From NCBI RefSeq assembly GCF_006376675.1, contig NZ_VEWK01000006.1, forward strand, positions 62,001 through 126,000: 64,000 bases of DNA, read 5' to 3'. This stretch comes from Brucella pecoris (GTDB lineage: Bacteria > Pseudomonadota > Alphaproteobacteria > Rhizobiales > Rhizobiaceae). Under the pieces are notes generated by a model. The model did not search any database, was not told the DNA's origin, and worked only from the letters and a program-made list of their open reading frames with translations. Shown piece by piece: positions 45,514 through 54,893 of the stretch (positions are counted from its first letter, which is position 1; the number at the start of each line of letters is the position of its first letter). Position numbers and translations under genes: made by a program.

Positions 45514-46272
45514 TCAGCGACTGATCCGGACTCGCGGGAAAATTTCCATGGTCAGATAGTGCTCGTCGAAGCTCGATATATGAACGAGCGCCGAGCGGTT
45601 CAGAAATTCGACCTCATTGTTGCGGAATATCAGAAGATCGTCTTCGCGAAGTTCGCGCAGCATTCGGTTGATGTGGATTGGCGTCAGCCCCAGCGCATCG
45701 GCAAGTTCGCTCTGCGTCAGCGGGCAGAAAAAGCTGTTTTCATCGCCGGTTCCGTTGATCCGGGCCCTGTGGCCCAGTTCGAGCAGAAGGTGGGCAATGC
45801 GTACAAGCGCACTCCGACGGCCGATGCTGATGAGATGCTCAATCAGGATGGCTCGCTGCCGTGCCATCAGTTCCATAAATGTCATGGCGAGGCGGGGCGA
45901 TTTGAGCAGGCTTTCGGTAAGATGGTCCAAAGAAATTTCTAGGACGGAAAGCTCCGTAACCGAGATCAGGGTATAGTAGTTGAAGCCGAGCCCCGTTCGA
46001 AAACCCAGGAAGTCGCCTTTCATCGGAAAATCGAGGATCTGGCGATCGCCTTCGGGGAGATCACGATAGATGCAACCCCAGCCGTTCTTTATGATATGAA
46101 CCGAGTTGGCCCAGTCTCCCTGACTGCTCACCACCGTGTGCGGCGCGTAGGTTTTGGAGGAAATTGGCAGAACGGCGAGCGCGCCAAGATCGCTTTCATC
46201 GAAAACCGCACCAATGGGCGCGCTTTCCAGGAAATGGCGCAGCGTTCTTGCTTCGTCGGCATTTACCACCAT
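45514..46272 (-). CDS. Crp/Fnr-family regulator
   Basis: A 252-residue regulator with a cyclic-nucleotide-binding-like domain (about 20-140; VVSSQGDWANSVHIIKNGWG and MKGDFLGFRTG) and a C-terminal HTH_Crp domain (about 150-240; LTQSELADALGLTPIHINRMLRELRE). The iron-sulfur cysteines of Fnr and the cAMP-phosphate Arg are not seen, so the ligand is unknown. ATG at 46272 fits the usual length; an upstream extension to 46374 is less likely. It may control the neighbouring flavoprotein/importer island or the exopolysaccharide locus. Confidence 0.82.
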   Translation of the reverse strand: MVVNADEARTLRHFLESAPIGAVFDESDLGALAVLPISSKTYAPHTVVSSQGDWANSVHIIKNGWGCIYRDLPEGDRQILDFPMKGDFLGFRTGLGFNYYTLISVTELSVLEISLDHLTESLLKSPRLAMTFMELMARQRAILIEHLISIGRRSALVRIAHLLLELGHRARINGTGDENSFFCPLTQSELADALGLTPIHINRMLRELREDDLLIFRNNEVEFLNRSALVHISSFDEHYLTMEIFPRVRISR

Positions 46273-46667
46273 AGAGCCTACCTGCCGTTTCGCCCAGCAC
46301 AAGAGAAGATAAGTTTTAAGTCTGGCCCCCGCGATTCGTTTCCCCAGCTCATCCCCCAAGAGATTGGGCTTCAAAAGAGTTTCAGCGAGGGCAATTGTTT
46401 TGGCAAGGTAGTAATTTCTACCACTAATTGGGTATATATCTTAGCTTCGCCTAAACCATATTTTGCCGAACCCCTTAATCTAGGTTAATGACACTCAAAG
46501 AAATTTCGGGCAGTCTTTTTATCAAATTAAGAACAAAAACAAGAATTGCTTCCGGGGTTTTATCTAGATCTCATGAAGATAAATAAAACAGGCAACCGAT
46601 GCGCTTCATTGATTGTGACGTGCAAGCAATGGGTTCATGCGCATAAGTCGGATTAGAGGGCGAGCAA
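46273..46667. promoter_or_regulatory. Divergent promoter region between Crp/Fnr and LuxR genes
   Basis: 395 bp, AT-rich, no gene. GGTAG-TAATTT-CTACC at 46407-46422 is a 14-of-16 palindrome, 135 bp upstream of the Crp/Fnr start. It is the best operator candidate in this gap. Confidence 0.4.
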
Positions 46668-47444
46668 ATGAACATTTCTCCACAATTCAGTAGCAGGACG
46701 AGTGAATTAAAGAATAACGGCTTTGGGGCATCAAAAGACGCTTCCTTTAAACCTGAACAGCCGAGCGACAGTATGCTGCCGCTACTGGTCATCATAGACA
46801 ACCGTGCGTTGGATCGCGAATGCCTCGCACATGGACTGACGAACCACAGCATCGAAATGGCGATTGCCACATTCAGCTCGTTCGAACAGTGGCAGCATCA
46901 ACGTCGCGGCCGCACGGCGGGCGCGGTGCTTTTCAACATCGGCGGTCAGAAGGTTTCGGACCCGACTGTTGGCAATTATCTCAATCGCATCGTCACCGAT
47001 TGCGCTCCGGCGCCTGTCATTCTTCTGGCTGACAAGGAGGAAATCTCACAGGTGCTCAAGGCGCTCGACCATGGCGTGAAGGGGTATATTCCAACATCCG
47101 TGAATGTGAATGTCTGTGTTGAAGCATTGCGTCTCGCCATGGCGGGAGGAACCTTTGTTCCGGCCAGCAGTGTGCTCGCTCTGCGTCATGCCACCGATCC
47201 GAATTCGCAGCGCCTGCAACCTCTGGGCGGCATGTTCACCCAGCGTCAGGCCGAAGTGGTCAATGCGCTGCGCCGGGGCAAGGCGAACAAGATCATCGCT
47301 TATGAACTGAAGCTGCGGGAAAGCACCGTGAAGGTTCATATCCGCAACATTATGAAGAAGCTGAAGGCGTCCAACCGCACCGAGGTGGCTTGTATCATCA
47401 ACGAGCTGTTCCCATCGGAAACATCCTTTTCCGATTTGCAGTAG
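46668..47444 (+). CDS. LuxR/NarL-type regulator with degenerate receiver
   Basis: A 258-residue regulator. Residues about 38-165 resemble a response-regulator receiver (LLVIIDNRALDREC, APVILLADKEE, GVKGYIP), but the phospho-acceptor Asp is Asn in VLFNIGGQ, and the conserved Thr and Lys are Ala and Pro. Residues about 190-250 form the LuxR helix-turn-helix (FTQRQAEVVNALRRGKANKIIAYEL, then ESTVKVHIRNIMKKL). It is the first gene of the exopolysaccharide locus, 170 bp before the ExoP-like gene. It is likely a phosphorylation-independent regulator of that locus. Confidence 0.82.
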   Translation: MNISPQFSSRTSELKNNGFGASKDASFKPEQPSDSMLPLLVIIDNRALDRECLAHGLTNHSIEMAIATFSSFEQWQHQRRGRTAGAVLFNIGGQKVSDPTVGNYLNRIVTDCAPAPVILLADKEEISQVLKALDHGVKGYIPTSVNVNVCVEALRLAMAGGTFVPASSVLALRHATDPNSQRLQPLGGMFTQRQAEVVNALRRGKANKIIAYELKLRESTVKVHIRNIMKKLKASNRTEVACIINELFPSETSFSDLQ

Positions 47445-47465
47445 GGCGGAACGGAGATCAGCGCA

Positions 47466-47563
47466 TGTCTCCCGAAAGCGGGAACCGATCTTGGGGTCCA
47501 GGCATGCGCAAAAGCGAATAGATAGAGCATTTTGAATGTTTTGGGAAAACTGGAAATGCTTTG
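47466..47563 (+). repeat. Intergenic repeat, RIME-like plus GAGCATTT hairpin
   Basis: TCCCGAAAGCGGGAACCG is followed by a second unit bounded by AGAGCATTTTGAA and CTGGAAATGCTTT (47524-47562). It lies between the LuxR stop and the ExoP-like gene, and shares the GAGCATTT/AAATGCT ends of the family. Confidence 0.6.
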
Positions 47564-47613
47564 GCGGGAGCCGCCGGCCGGCGGATTGAATTATTCCGTA
47601 AAGGAGAATTTTG

Positions 47614-49809
47614 GTGATTATCTCCGACGTTTCATCAGCAAACGGGCGGCAGCCGGTTGCTGACCTGCTCGACACTATAAAACGTAGAAGAATGATGCTG
47701 ATCGTGCCGGTGCTTGCAGGCATTGGCGTCGGCTTCGCAGGCTATCTTACCGCGCCGGTCAGTTATGTTTCGGAGTCCGTGCTGGTGCTGGACATGCGGC
47801 GATTGCAGGCACTTCCGAATGAAAGCGCGATCACGCCATTGCCGCAGGACAGCCCGGTTCTGCGCTCTGAACTCGACATCATCAATTCACGCATGATGGC
47901 GCGCAAGGTCATCGACATCCTGCAAGCGGAAAACATTGTCGTGCCAACGGAATTCCGTTCGCGCACGGTATTGTCTTCCGCTCCCGATGCAGGTTCGCAG
48001 GCAAAAGGCGCACGCGATGTCGATCCTGCTATGCGGGAACGCCAGCAGATCGATCTTCTTCTTTCGCGGCTGCGGGTCACCAATGACGGACGCTCCTATA
48101 CGATCTTCATCTCATACCGTGCTTCCGATCGGGTTTATGCGGCTCAGGTCGCCAACGCCTTTGCTACCGCCTATCTCGATCACCAGATCGACGTGCAACA
48201 ATCGGCCACGCGGCGTATCAGCGAATGGCTTGGCGAGAAGCTGGTTACCTTGCGCAGCGATCTTGAAAGCGCTGAAAGAGCTGCGGAAGAGTTCCGACAG
48301 AAATCGAAGCTTGCCGGTGATCAGGGACAGATCAGCTTTCAGGCCCAGCGGGTGGCGGCACTGAATAACGAGATCGTTGCCGCGACGGGAGCGGTATCAC
48401 TCGCGGAAGCGCGGTTGCGTACCGCAGAAGAACTGAAAAACAACGATGAGGCGCCTGCGCTGACTGAAGTTCTGGCTTCGCCCGCGATTCAGACCCTGCG
48501 CAGCGAAGCTGCACGTGTCGAGCGCCAGCTTGACGAGTTGCAGTCGAATGGGGCGCTGAAGAGCGCCGAAATTCCGGTGCTGAAGGCTGAACAGGAAGCG
48601 TTGAAACAGCAGATTTCGAACCAGGTCGGTGAAATCGTCAAGAGCCTCGGCAATGAGATCCAGATCGCGCACCAGCGGCGCAGCGGCCTGGAAAATGCGT
48701 TGAAGAGCGCGGAAGCCGACCTTGCCGAAGCCAATCAGGCACAAGTCAAGGCTGTGCAGCTCGATCGTGAGGCCAATGCCAGCCGCACGGTCTATGAAAG
48801 CTATCTGACGCGCTTCAAGCAGCTCATCGAACAGGACGGTATTGCCGCGCCCGAAGCTCAAATGATTTCTCCTGCTGAACCGGCAATGGCAAAGGCAAGT
48901 CCGAACCTCGCCAACTGGTTGTTGCTGGGGCTGGGGTTGGGCGGGCTGATTGCCCTTGCAGGCACCGTGCTGAAAGAAACCTTCGACAAGATCAGACCCG
49001 CGCAGACGGCATCTCTGGTGCTGCAGGGCATTCCGGCGGCAACACTGCTTCCGGTTCCGTCGCAGCTCACCGTGCCGCTCCTCGTCAATCGCGGCCTTGA
49101 TCCGGCAAGCCCTTTCGGTCGCGCGATCAAATCCGTTCATGAGCGTCTGCGGGTGCTGACACGCGGTCGGGATTCACTTGCGCTTTCCATTGTCTCTTTG
49201 TTCGATGGAGAGGGAAAGACCTTGCTGATCACCGCGCTCGCGCAGCAGATCGCCGCGACCGGTGTAACGGTTGCGGTTATCGATGCGACGAACAAGCGGT
49301 CGGGCCTGTCTGAGGCCTTCGGGGTTCCGCAAAGTGATCACAGCGTTGTGTCCACCGGGCGTCCGCTTGCCGGCGCAACGCTCGTGCACGACCATGGTTC
49401 GGGGATCGATATCATCACACCCAACAGACAGATGCGCCAGGGGGACTGGCTGGCCGAACTGATTGCCCATTTGCGATCCGATCACAAGATCATCCTCGTG
49501 GACCTTCCGGCAGTCATGGAAGACAAGCGCTCGGTTCTCCTGTCACGGGCAACGGATACGGCGCTTCTCGTGGTGCAGTCTGACCGCCAGGACCAGAATG
49601 CGGCCAATGCGCTGATACAGACGATGGCATCTTTCGGACGCAAGCCCGCGCTTGCGGTGGTCAATCAGAATTCTTCTTCCTATCGCGGCTGGATAACGCT
49701 CTCCATCGCGCTTTGCGGGCTGGGCTTGCGGAAGGCACGACAGGGCATAGGCGCCATGTTCTCGCGGCGGCGCAAACCGGCTGCGGACGGCGCACAAGAG
49801 CAGGCTTAA
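47614..49809 (+). CDS. exoP: ExoP/Wzc-like polysaccharide co-polymerase with altered kinase domain
   Basis: A 731-residue inner-membrane protein. The Wzz domain starts at about 12, with helix 1 near 28-47, a periplasmic coiled coil (about 170-400) and helix 2 near 431-452. The cytoplasmic BY-kinase-like domain has Walker A DGEGKTLL near 532, but Walker A-prime reads VIDATNKR, so the second Asp is lost. Walker B is IILVDLP. There is no tyrosine-rich tail (it ends ADGAQEQA). GTG at 47614 is 7 nt after AAGGAG; a TTG 3 nt earlier is possible. It sets chain length and links polymerase to export. Kinase activity is doubtful. Confidence 0.83.
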   Translation: MIISDVSSANGRQPVADLLDTIKRRRMMLIVPVLAGIGVGFAGYLTAPVSYVSESVLVLDMRRLQALPNESAITPLPQDSPVLRSELDIINSRMMARKVIDILQAENIVVPTEFRSRTVLSSAPDAGSQAKGARDVDPAMRERQQIDLLLSRLRVTNDGRSYTIFISYRASDRVYAAQVANAFATAYLDHQIDVQQSATRRISEWLGEKLVTLRSDLESAERAAEEFRQKSKLAGDQGQISFQAQRVAALNNEIVAATGAVSLAEARLRTAEELKNNDEAPALTEVLASPAIQTLRSEAARVERQLDELQSNGALKSAEIPVLKAEQEALKQQISNQVGEIVKSLGNEIQIAHQRRSGLENALKSAEADLAEANQAQVKAVQLDREANASRTVYESYLTRFKQLIEQDGIAAPEAQMISPAEPAMAKASPNLANWLLLGLGLGGLIALAGTVLKETFDKIRPAQTASLVLQGIPAATLLPVPSQLTVPLLVNRGLDPASPFGRAIKSVHERLRVLTRGRDSLALSIVSLFDGEGKTLLITALAQQIAATGVTVAVIDATNKRSGLSEAFGVPQSDHSVVSTGRPLAGATLVHDHGSGIDIITPNRQMRQGDWLAELIAHLRSDHKIILVDLPAVMEDKRSVLLSRATDTALLVVQSDRQDQNAANALIQTMASFGRKPALAVVNQNSSSYRGWITLSIALCGLGLRKARQGIGAMFSRRRKPAADGAQEQA

Positions 49810-49822
49810 AGGGGCACAGATC

Positions 49823-51067
49823 ATGTCAAATAAAGCGATCAGCGGTCGTGGCAAATATCTTCGCGCAACAGTGCTTTCGGGGCTTCTGCTCTTTGGCGGA
49901 GGCTTCGGGGCGCTTGCGGATGGGCAACCCTATCGTGTTAGCGCCAATGATGTGCTTCAGGTAACCGTCTACGGACAACCGTCTCTCACAGGGCTCTATC
50001 CTGTCGATGTGGACGGCAATATTGGCTATCCGATCGTAGGTAACATTCCGGTAGACGGGCTGACCACCAATGAGATCAGCGAGAAGATTGCGGGATCACT
50101 ATCCCAGCACATTCCGGGACTGACTGTCACCGCAACGATCAATCAGTATGCGCCGGTGTTTGTCGTCGGTGATGTGAAAGTACCGGGTAAATACCAGTTT
50201 CGGCCCGGCATGGTGGTGCTTGAACTCATGGCGCTGGGTGGCGGAGCGGGAAAAGCTGAATCTCCGGCCCTGACCGCTGGCATGCAGCTTATTTCCGCGC
50301 AGCAGGAATATGCGGATCTGCAGCTCCAGCTAACCGCCATGGCAATCCGGCGCGCGCGCTTCGAGGCAGAACTCAACGGCACGGAGTTCAACTACGCCCT
50401 GCCGGAGCAGGCAGCCGCGAACAAGGAAACGGTGGCCTTGACGCAAAAGATGCTGGAAGGTGAAAAGACTGTGTTCAACGTTCGCCGCAATAATCTTGCC
50501 GCCGAACGTAAGGCGCTTGAGGCGCAGGTAGCAAGCTATGGCGATGAGATTGAGACTCTGCAGCAGAGTATCAAACTGCACGATGCCGAAATCGGATTAT
50601 TGCAGGAGAACGTGGATTCCAGCAAGTCGCTGGTGGATCGCGGCCTTGCGGCAAAATCCAATCTTCGCGACATGGAGCGCGATTTGTCGGCTACACGGCG
50701 TGCTGCGCTGGAGCTTGCTTCCTTTCTCGCGCGGGCAAGGCAGAACCAGCTCGCCATGCAGCAGCGTATCGCCAATCTGGACGAAATCCGTAAGAGCGAA
50801 GCGGCCACCACTTTGCAGGATATCGATCTCAACATCGCCCGCATGGAGCATCGTAGTAACTCACAACTCCAGAGTATGGCTGAGATCGCCAAGTCGTCCG
50901 GTAATATCTCGTCGTCGACCTTGCGCCAGAAACTGGTCTTGTCGATCAGCCGTAATGTCAACGGCAATTTCCAGGATATCACCGCCGATGAGCGCACAGA
51001 AATCAGGCCGGGCGACATCCTGCGCGTCGAACTGGATATGAGCAGGATCGGCGGCTCGCCCTCCTAG
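49823..51067 (+). CDS. exoF: ExoF/Wza-like polysaccharide export protein
   Basis: A 414-residue periplasmic protein with a Sec signal (cleaved near ALA-DGQ, about 31-34). It has a Poly_export domain (about 36-115; YRVSANDVLQVTVYGQPSL), an SLBB-like segment (VFVVGDVKVPGKYQFRPGM) and a long coiled coil (about 205-345). There is no lipobox Cys, which fits ExoF of Sinorhizobium rather than lipoprotein Wza. It is 13 bp after the co-polymerase. A separate outer-membrane channel is expected. The TAG stop is the start of a repeat. Confidence 0.82.
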   Translation: MSNKAISGRGKYLRATVLSGLLLFGGGFGALADGQPYRVSANDVLQVTVYGQPSLTGLYPVDVDGNIGYPIVGNIPVDGLTTNEISEKIAGSLSQHIPGLTVTATINQYAPVFVVGDVKVPGKYQFRPGMVVLELMALGGGAGKAESPALTAGMQLISAQQEYADLQLQLTAMAIRRARFEAELNGTEFNYALPEQAAANKETVALTQKMLEGEKTVFNVRRNNLAAERKALEAQVASYGDEIETLQQSIKLHDAEIGLLQENVDSSKSLVDRGLAAKSNLRDMERDLSATRRAALELASFLARARQNQLAMQQRIANLDEIRKSEAATTLQDIDLNIARMEHRSNSQLQSMAEIAKSSGNISSSTLRQKLVLSISRNVNGNFQDITADERTEIRPGDILRVELDMSRIGGSPS

Positions 51068-51168
51068 AGCATTTCCAGTTTAAATTGAAGCGTTGGAACT
51101 GCTCTAATTCTTTGTTCTTACGCATTGTCCTACGCAAAACCGTTTCGCACTTTTGCTGGAAATGCTTT
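51066..51168 (+). repeat. Full composite intergenic repeat (about 103 bp)
   Basis: AGAGCATTTCCA/TGGAACTGCTCT (11 of 12 pairs) is followed by an arm ending CACTTTTGCTGGAAATGCT. The layout is the same as at 19571-19674. It starts in the TAG stop of the ExoF-like gene. Confidence 0.8.
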
Positions 51169-51294
51169 AGGTCCAGGAAGGCGCTGTGTCTCCTCCTGCT
51201 TCGAGACAACGCTGCGCGTCTCCCCAGCTCGAGGGAAGCTGAGGAGACTTATCCCGGATTGAAAATGTCGAAGAGAAACGTCGCGCCTTAATCA

Positions 51295-51315
51295 GAAAAG
51301 CGGGTTTCGCTTTTC
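51295..51315 (-). terminator. Stem-loop after the GDP-fucose operon
   Basis: GAAAAGCG and CGCTTTTC form a perfect 8-bp stem with a 5-nt loop, 12 bp beyond the fcl stop in the direction of transcription. The T run is weak, so termination is likely but not sure. Confidence 0.45.
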
Positions 51316-51326
51316 CGGGGGCATTT

Positions 51327-52307
51327 TTAAGCCGCGACAGGATCGGCGGTTTTCTCCAACCAATCACGATAGACTTCACGCAGGCCGTCCTCCAGACGAA
51401 TTTGTGATTTCCAGCCGAGCGCCCGCATCCGCGATGTATCGAGGAGCTTGCGCGGGGTGCCGTCGGGTTTGCTGAGATCATGCTCGAAACGACCTTCATA
51501 ACCGACAACCGCAGCGACGGTCAGTGCCAGCTCTTTGATCGAGATTTCGTCACCAGTCCCGATATTCATTGGCTCAGTGCCGTCGTAGAAGCGCAGCATG
51601 TGCAGGCAGGCATCGGCCAGGTCGTCCACATGGAGGAACTCCCGCAAGGGCTTGCCGCTGCCCCAAAGCGTGACATGGTCGATCCCTCGCACCTTGGCCT
51701 CGTGGATTCTTCGGATCAGTGCTGGCAGGACATGCGAGCTGTTGGGATCAAAATTGTCGTTTGGACCATAAAGGTTGGTCGGCATCGCCGTCATGAAATG
51801 ATTGCCGTATTGGCATGCACAGGCCTCAGCATATTTCAGCCCTGCAATCTTGGCGATGGCATAAGCTTCGTTGGTCGCTTCCAGAGGCCCCGTCAACAAG
51901 GCTTCCTCTGTCAGAGGCTGGGCCGCGTCGCGCGGATAGATGCAGCTTGAGCCAAGCCACAGCAGGCGCTCGACGCCGTTCTGCTGCGCAGCGCGAATGA
52001 TGTTCATGCCGATGGCGAGATTGTCATAGAGAAAATCCGCCGGATATTGCGAATTGGCCAGAATGCCGCCGACGCGGGCGGCAGCGATGATGATGACATC
52101 CGGCTTGCGGCCGCTGATGAAATTCTCCGTCGGTCCCTGCCGGGTCAGATCGAGAGCGCTATGCGCTGCGGTGATGATGTCGCAATTCGTGCCGTGCAGG
52201 CGACGCAGTATGGCCGAACCGACCATGCCCGTATGCCCAGCAATGAATACTTTCTTGCCGTCAAGCGAATAGACGGGGACAGGCGTGATTTCAGCCGTAG
52301 AAGTCAT
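51327..52307 (-). CDS. fcl: GDP-L-fucose synthase
   Basis: A 326-residue SDR enzyme that epimerises and reduces GDP-4-keto-6-deoxy-mannose to GDP-L-fucose with NADPH. It has the nucleotide motif [11 protein letters not shown] near 19-29, LGSSCIYP (the Ser and Cys of the active site) near 118-125, and YAIAK of the YxxxK motif near 149. [10 protein letters not shown] is also typical. ATG at 52307 has GGAGG upstream and overlaps gmd by 17 bp; the longer TTG start is less likely. It completes the gmd-fcl pair. Confidence 0.92.
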   Translation of the reverse strand: MTSTAEITPVPVYSLDGKKVFIAGHTGMVGSAILRRLHGTNCDIITAAHSALDLTRQGPTENFISGRKPDVIIIAAARVGGILANSQYPADFLYDNLAIGMNIIRAAQQNGVERLLWLGSSCIYPRDAAQPLTEEALLTGPLEATNEAYAIAKIAGLKYAEACACQYGNHFMTAMPTNLYGPNDNFDPNSSHVLPALIRRIHEAKVRGIDHVTLWGSGKPLREFLHVDDLADACLHMLRFYDGTEPMNIGTGDEISIKELALTVAAVVGYEGRFEHDLSKPDGTPRKLLDTSRMRALGWKSQIRLEDGLREVYRDWLEKTADPVAA

Positions 52308-53361
52308 TGCGTCCAACCTCCCGCATGATGTTGCGCAAATCCCAGTCGACCATCTCGGTAACGAGATTGTCGAAGCCCGTCGTATGCCGCCAGCCGAGGC
52401 GATTTTTTGCCTTGGAAGCGTCGCCGAGAAGGAAGTCGACTTCGTTTGGACGGAAATAGCGCGGATCGATCTCGATCAGGCAATTGCCGGATTTGCGGTC
52501 GCGGCCAATCTCTTCCACGCCATCGCCATGCCATTCGATCTCCTTGTCGACAGCCTTGAAAGCGTGTTCGACAAATTCCCGCACCGTATGCGTTTCGCCG
52601 GTCGCCAGCACGTAATCGTCTGCAGTGTCTTCCTGCAGGATGCGCCACATACCCTCGACATAATCACGGGCATGGCCCCAGTCGCGGCGGGCATCGAGAT
52701 TGCCGAGCCGCAGCTTGTCCTGAAGGCCGCGTTCGATTGCCGCGACGGCGCGGGTGATCTTGCGGGTGACGAAGGTTTCGCCGCGAAGCGGGCTTTCGTG
52801 ATTGAACAGGATACCGTTGGAGGCATGGAAACCATAGGCGTCCCGGTAATTCACCGTCGTCCAGTATGCATAGAGCTTTGCCGTCGCGTAAGGACTGCGC
52901 GGAGCGAACGGCGTCTGTTCGTTCTGCGCTTGGGGTGAGCTGTTGCCAAAGAGTTCCGATGTGGAAGCCTGGTAGAAACGGCATGTCTTGCCGAGCCCCA
53001 GAATACGCATGGATTCGAGCAGCCGCAGCGTGCCGAGCGCGTCGGCGTTGGCTGTATATTCCGGCGTTTCGAAACTCACCTGCACATGGCTTTGGGCGCC
53101 GAGATTGTAAATCTCGTCGGGCCGCACTTCCTGAATGACACGACACAGATTGGTTGCATCCGTCAGGTCGCCGAAATGCAGGCGAAAACGAATGTCCTCC
53201 TCATGGGGGTCCTGATAGAGGTGATCGATGCGAGCCGTGTTGAACGAGGAAGACCGCCGTTTCAGACCATGCACGCGATAGCCTTTATTGAGCAGAAGCT
53301 CGCTTAGATAAGCGCCGTCCTGTCCGGTTACGCCGACGATGAGAGCCGTTTTCTCCTGCAA
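52291..53361 (-). CDS. gmd: GDP-mannose 4,6-dehydratase
   Basis: A 356-residue SDR enzyme that makes GDP-4-keto-6-deoxy-D-mannose. It has [15 protein letters not shown] near 10-24, [10 protein letters not shown] with the catalytic Thr/Ser-Glu near 130-139, and SPYATAK of YxxxK near 158-164. [17 protein letters not shown] is diagnostic of Gmd. The start is TTG at 53361, with GGAGG 7 nt upstream; no ATG is available. It is the first gene of the two-gene fucose operon and divergent from the glycosyltransferase block. Confidence 0.94.
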   Translation of the reverse strand: MQEKTALIVGVTGQDGAYLSELLLNKGYRVHGLKRRSSSFNTARIDHLYQDPHEEDIRFRLHFGDLTDATNLCRVIQEVRPDEIYNLGAQSHVQVSFETPEYTANADALGTLRLLESMRILGLGKTCRFYQASTSELFGNSSPQAQNEQTPFAPRSPYATAKLYAYWTTVNYRDAYGFHASNGILFNHESPLRGETFVTRKITRAVAAIERGLQDKLRLGNLDARRDWGHARDYVEGMWRILQEDTADDYVLATGETHTVREFVEHAFKAVDKEIEWHGDGVEEIGRDRKSGNCLIEIDPRYFRPNEVDFLLGDASKAKNRLGWRHTTGFDNLVTEMVDWDLRNIMREVGRNDFYG

Positions 53362-53621
53362 GGGTTTGCCTCCAACCAGAGTTCTGATGAAACCATGTTA
53401 GCGATTTCCTGCGCAGGCAGAACGGCTCCAAAACGGCAATCGCGGGCCGCAGCACCCCTCTTCGGATGAGGCTTGGAGTGCGTGCGGTATGGCCGGTTTC
53501 ACCCAAAGAGGTAGGCGGTTCGCCCGCTGTCGGTGCAAGCCATGCCTTTGTGTTCCTTGCGCTATCTGTCGCGCAGTTGCGATGCTCGTTTCAACGGGAT
53601 CAAGCAATAGGAAGCGAAATC

Positions 53622-54893
53622 ATGCGTGTGGTGCTTGCCAATCGTTACTTCTACCCGGACCAGTCGGCCACCAGTCGGATGGTGACGAGCCTTGCCCATA
53701 CGCTTGCGCGCGAGGGCATCGAAACGACAGTGCTCGCAAGCCGCAGCTATCACGACAAGCGAAAGGACGTCTTGCCTGCACGCGAGACTATCGACGGCAT
53801 CGACGTGCATCGCATATGGACCTCGGGCTTCGGTCGCGGCAAGCTTGTTGGGCGCGCGGTCGACTATGCGACCTTCCATCTGTCGGCCGCGGCCTGGTTT
53901 GCTTCCAATGCCCGCAAGGATGATGTCTGTGTGGTCTGTACCGATCCACCGCTTCTGTCTGTTTCGGCGGCGCTGCCGATCCGCCTGCGCGGGGCGAAGC
54001 TGGTCAACTGGGTGATGGACCTTTTCCCTGAAACGGCGATTGAACTTGGACTCATCAAGTCCGACACCGTTTCCGGCAAGCTCGCCATGATCCTGCGCAA
54101 CTGGTCGATGCGCCAGTCCGCGCTGACCATTTGTCCGATAGAACGCATGGCCCATTATCTTTCGACAAGGGACATACCGGCGGAAAGCATGAGCGTGGTT
54201 CACCACTGGGCTGACCGCAACGAAATCGTTCCGGTGGAACCGGGGCAAAATCCTCTGCGCCGTGCCTGGGGGCTCGGTCGGAAATTCGTCATCGGTTATT
54301 CGGGCAATTTCGGGCGTGCACATGAGTTCAAGACGGTTCTCGATGCTGCCGAACGGCTACGGCATATGAAAAGCATCGTCTTTCTGATGATAGGCGAGGG
54401 GCAGCAGCGGGGCTTCGTCGAAAGCGAAGTTAAACGACGGCGACTGACCAATGTGATGATGAAACCGTTCCAGCCCGTGGAAAAGCTTTCCGAAAGTCTT
54501 GGTGCGGCCAACGTTCACCTGGTTTCCCTGAAGCCGGAGCTGGAACATTGCATCGTGCCCAGCAAGTTCTATGGCGTGCTTGCCGCAGCCCGGCCGACCA
54601 TCTTCATTGGCGATACACAGGGTGAAATCGGCACGATTGTCCGCGATTTTCAATGTGGCGTGGCGCTGAGGCCGGGCGATGTCGACGCGCTGGTCAATGC
54701 GATCCTTCATCTGCGTCATTCACCCGTGGGGCGCATGTCGATGGGCAATAATGCGCGCTACCTGATGGAAACGGCCTATTCGCGCGAATATGGTGCAGCC
54801 GTGTGGCAATCCGCCGTTTCGCGGCTTGAGGAAAAGGCCGCACCCGCAGCCATGCCGGTTCTCGATCGGCAATTCCAGCCGAGGGAACTGTGA
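53622..54893 (+). CDS. GT4-type glycosyltransferase 1
   Basis: A 423-residue GT-B glycosyltransferase. The acceptor domain has LANRYFYPDQSATSRMVTSLA near 5-25 and VVCTDPPLLSVSAALP; the donor domain has IGYSGNFGRAHEFKTVLDAAERL near 222-244, then PFQPVEKL and the ELEHCIVPSKFYGVLAAARP region near 305-324. It resembles the WbuB/WcaI group, some of which transfer L-fucosamine or fucose. ATG at 53622 follows AGGAAG. It is the first of three coupled glycosyltransferases. Confidence 0.83.
   Translation: MRVVLANRYFYPDQSATSRMVTSLAHTLAREGIETTVLASRSYHDKRKDVLPARETIDGIDVHRIWTSGFGRGKLVGRAVDYATFHLSAAAWFASNARKDDVCVVCTDPPLLSVSAALPIRLRGAKLVNWVMDLFPETAIELGLIKSDTVSGKLAMILRNWSMRQSALTICPIERMAHYLSTRDIPAESMSVVHHWADRNEIVPVEPGQNPLRRAWGLGRKFVIGYSGNFGRAHEFKTVLDAAERLRHMKSIVFLMIGEGQQRGFVESEVKRRRLTNVMMKPFQPVEKLSESLGAANVHLVSLKPELEHCIVPSKFYGVLAAARPTIFIGDTQGEIGTIVRDFQCGVALRPGDVDALVNAILHLRHSPVGRMSMGNNARYLMETAYSREYGAAVWQSAVSRLEEKAAPAAMPVLDRQFQPREL

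Noticed and set aside
45379..45942. A 187-codon plus-strand frame opposite the Crp/Fnr gene
   Set aside because: It is antisense to a clear helix-turn-helix gene and shows no domain.
15634..51168. The dispersed repeats as a CRISPR array
   Set aside because: Copies are kilobases apart, are palindromic, and have no regular spacers or cas genes.
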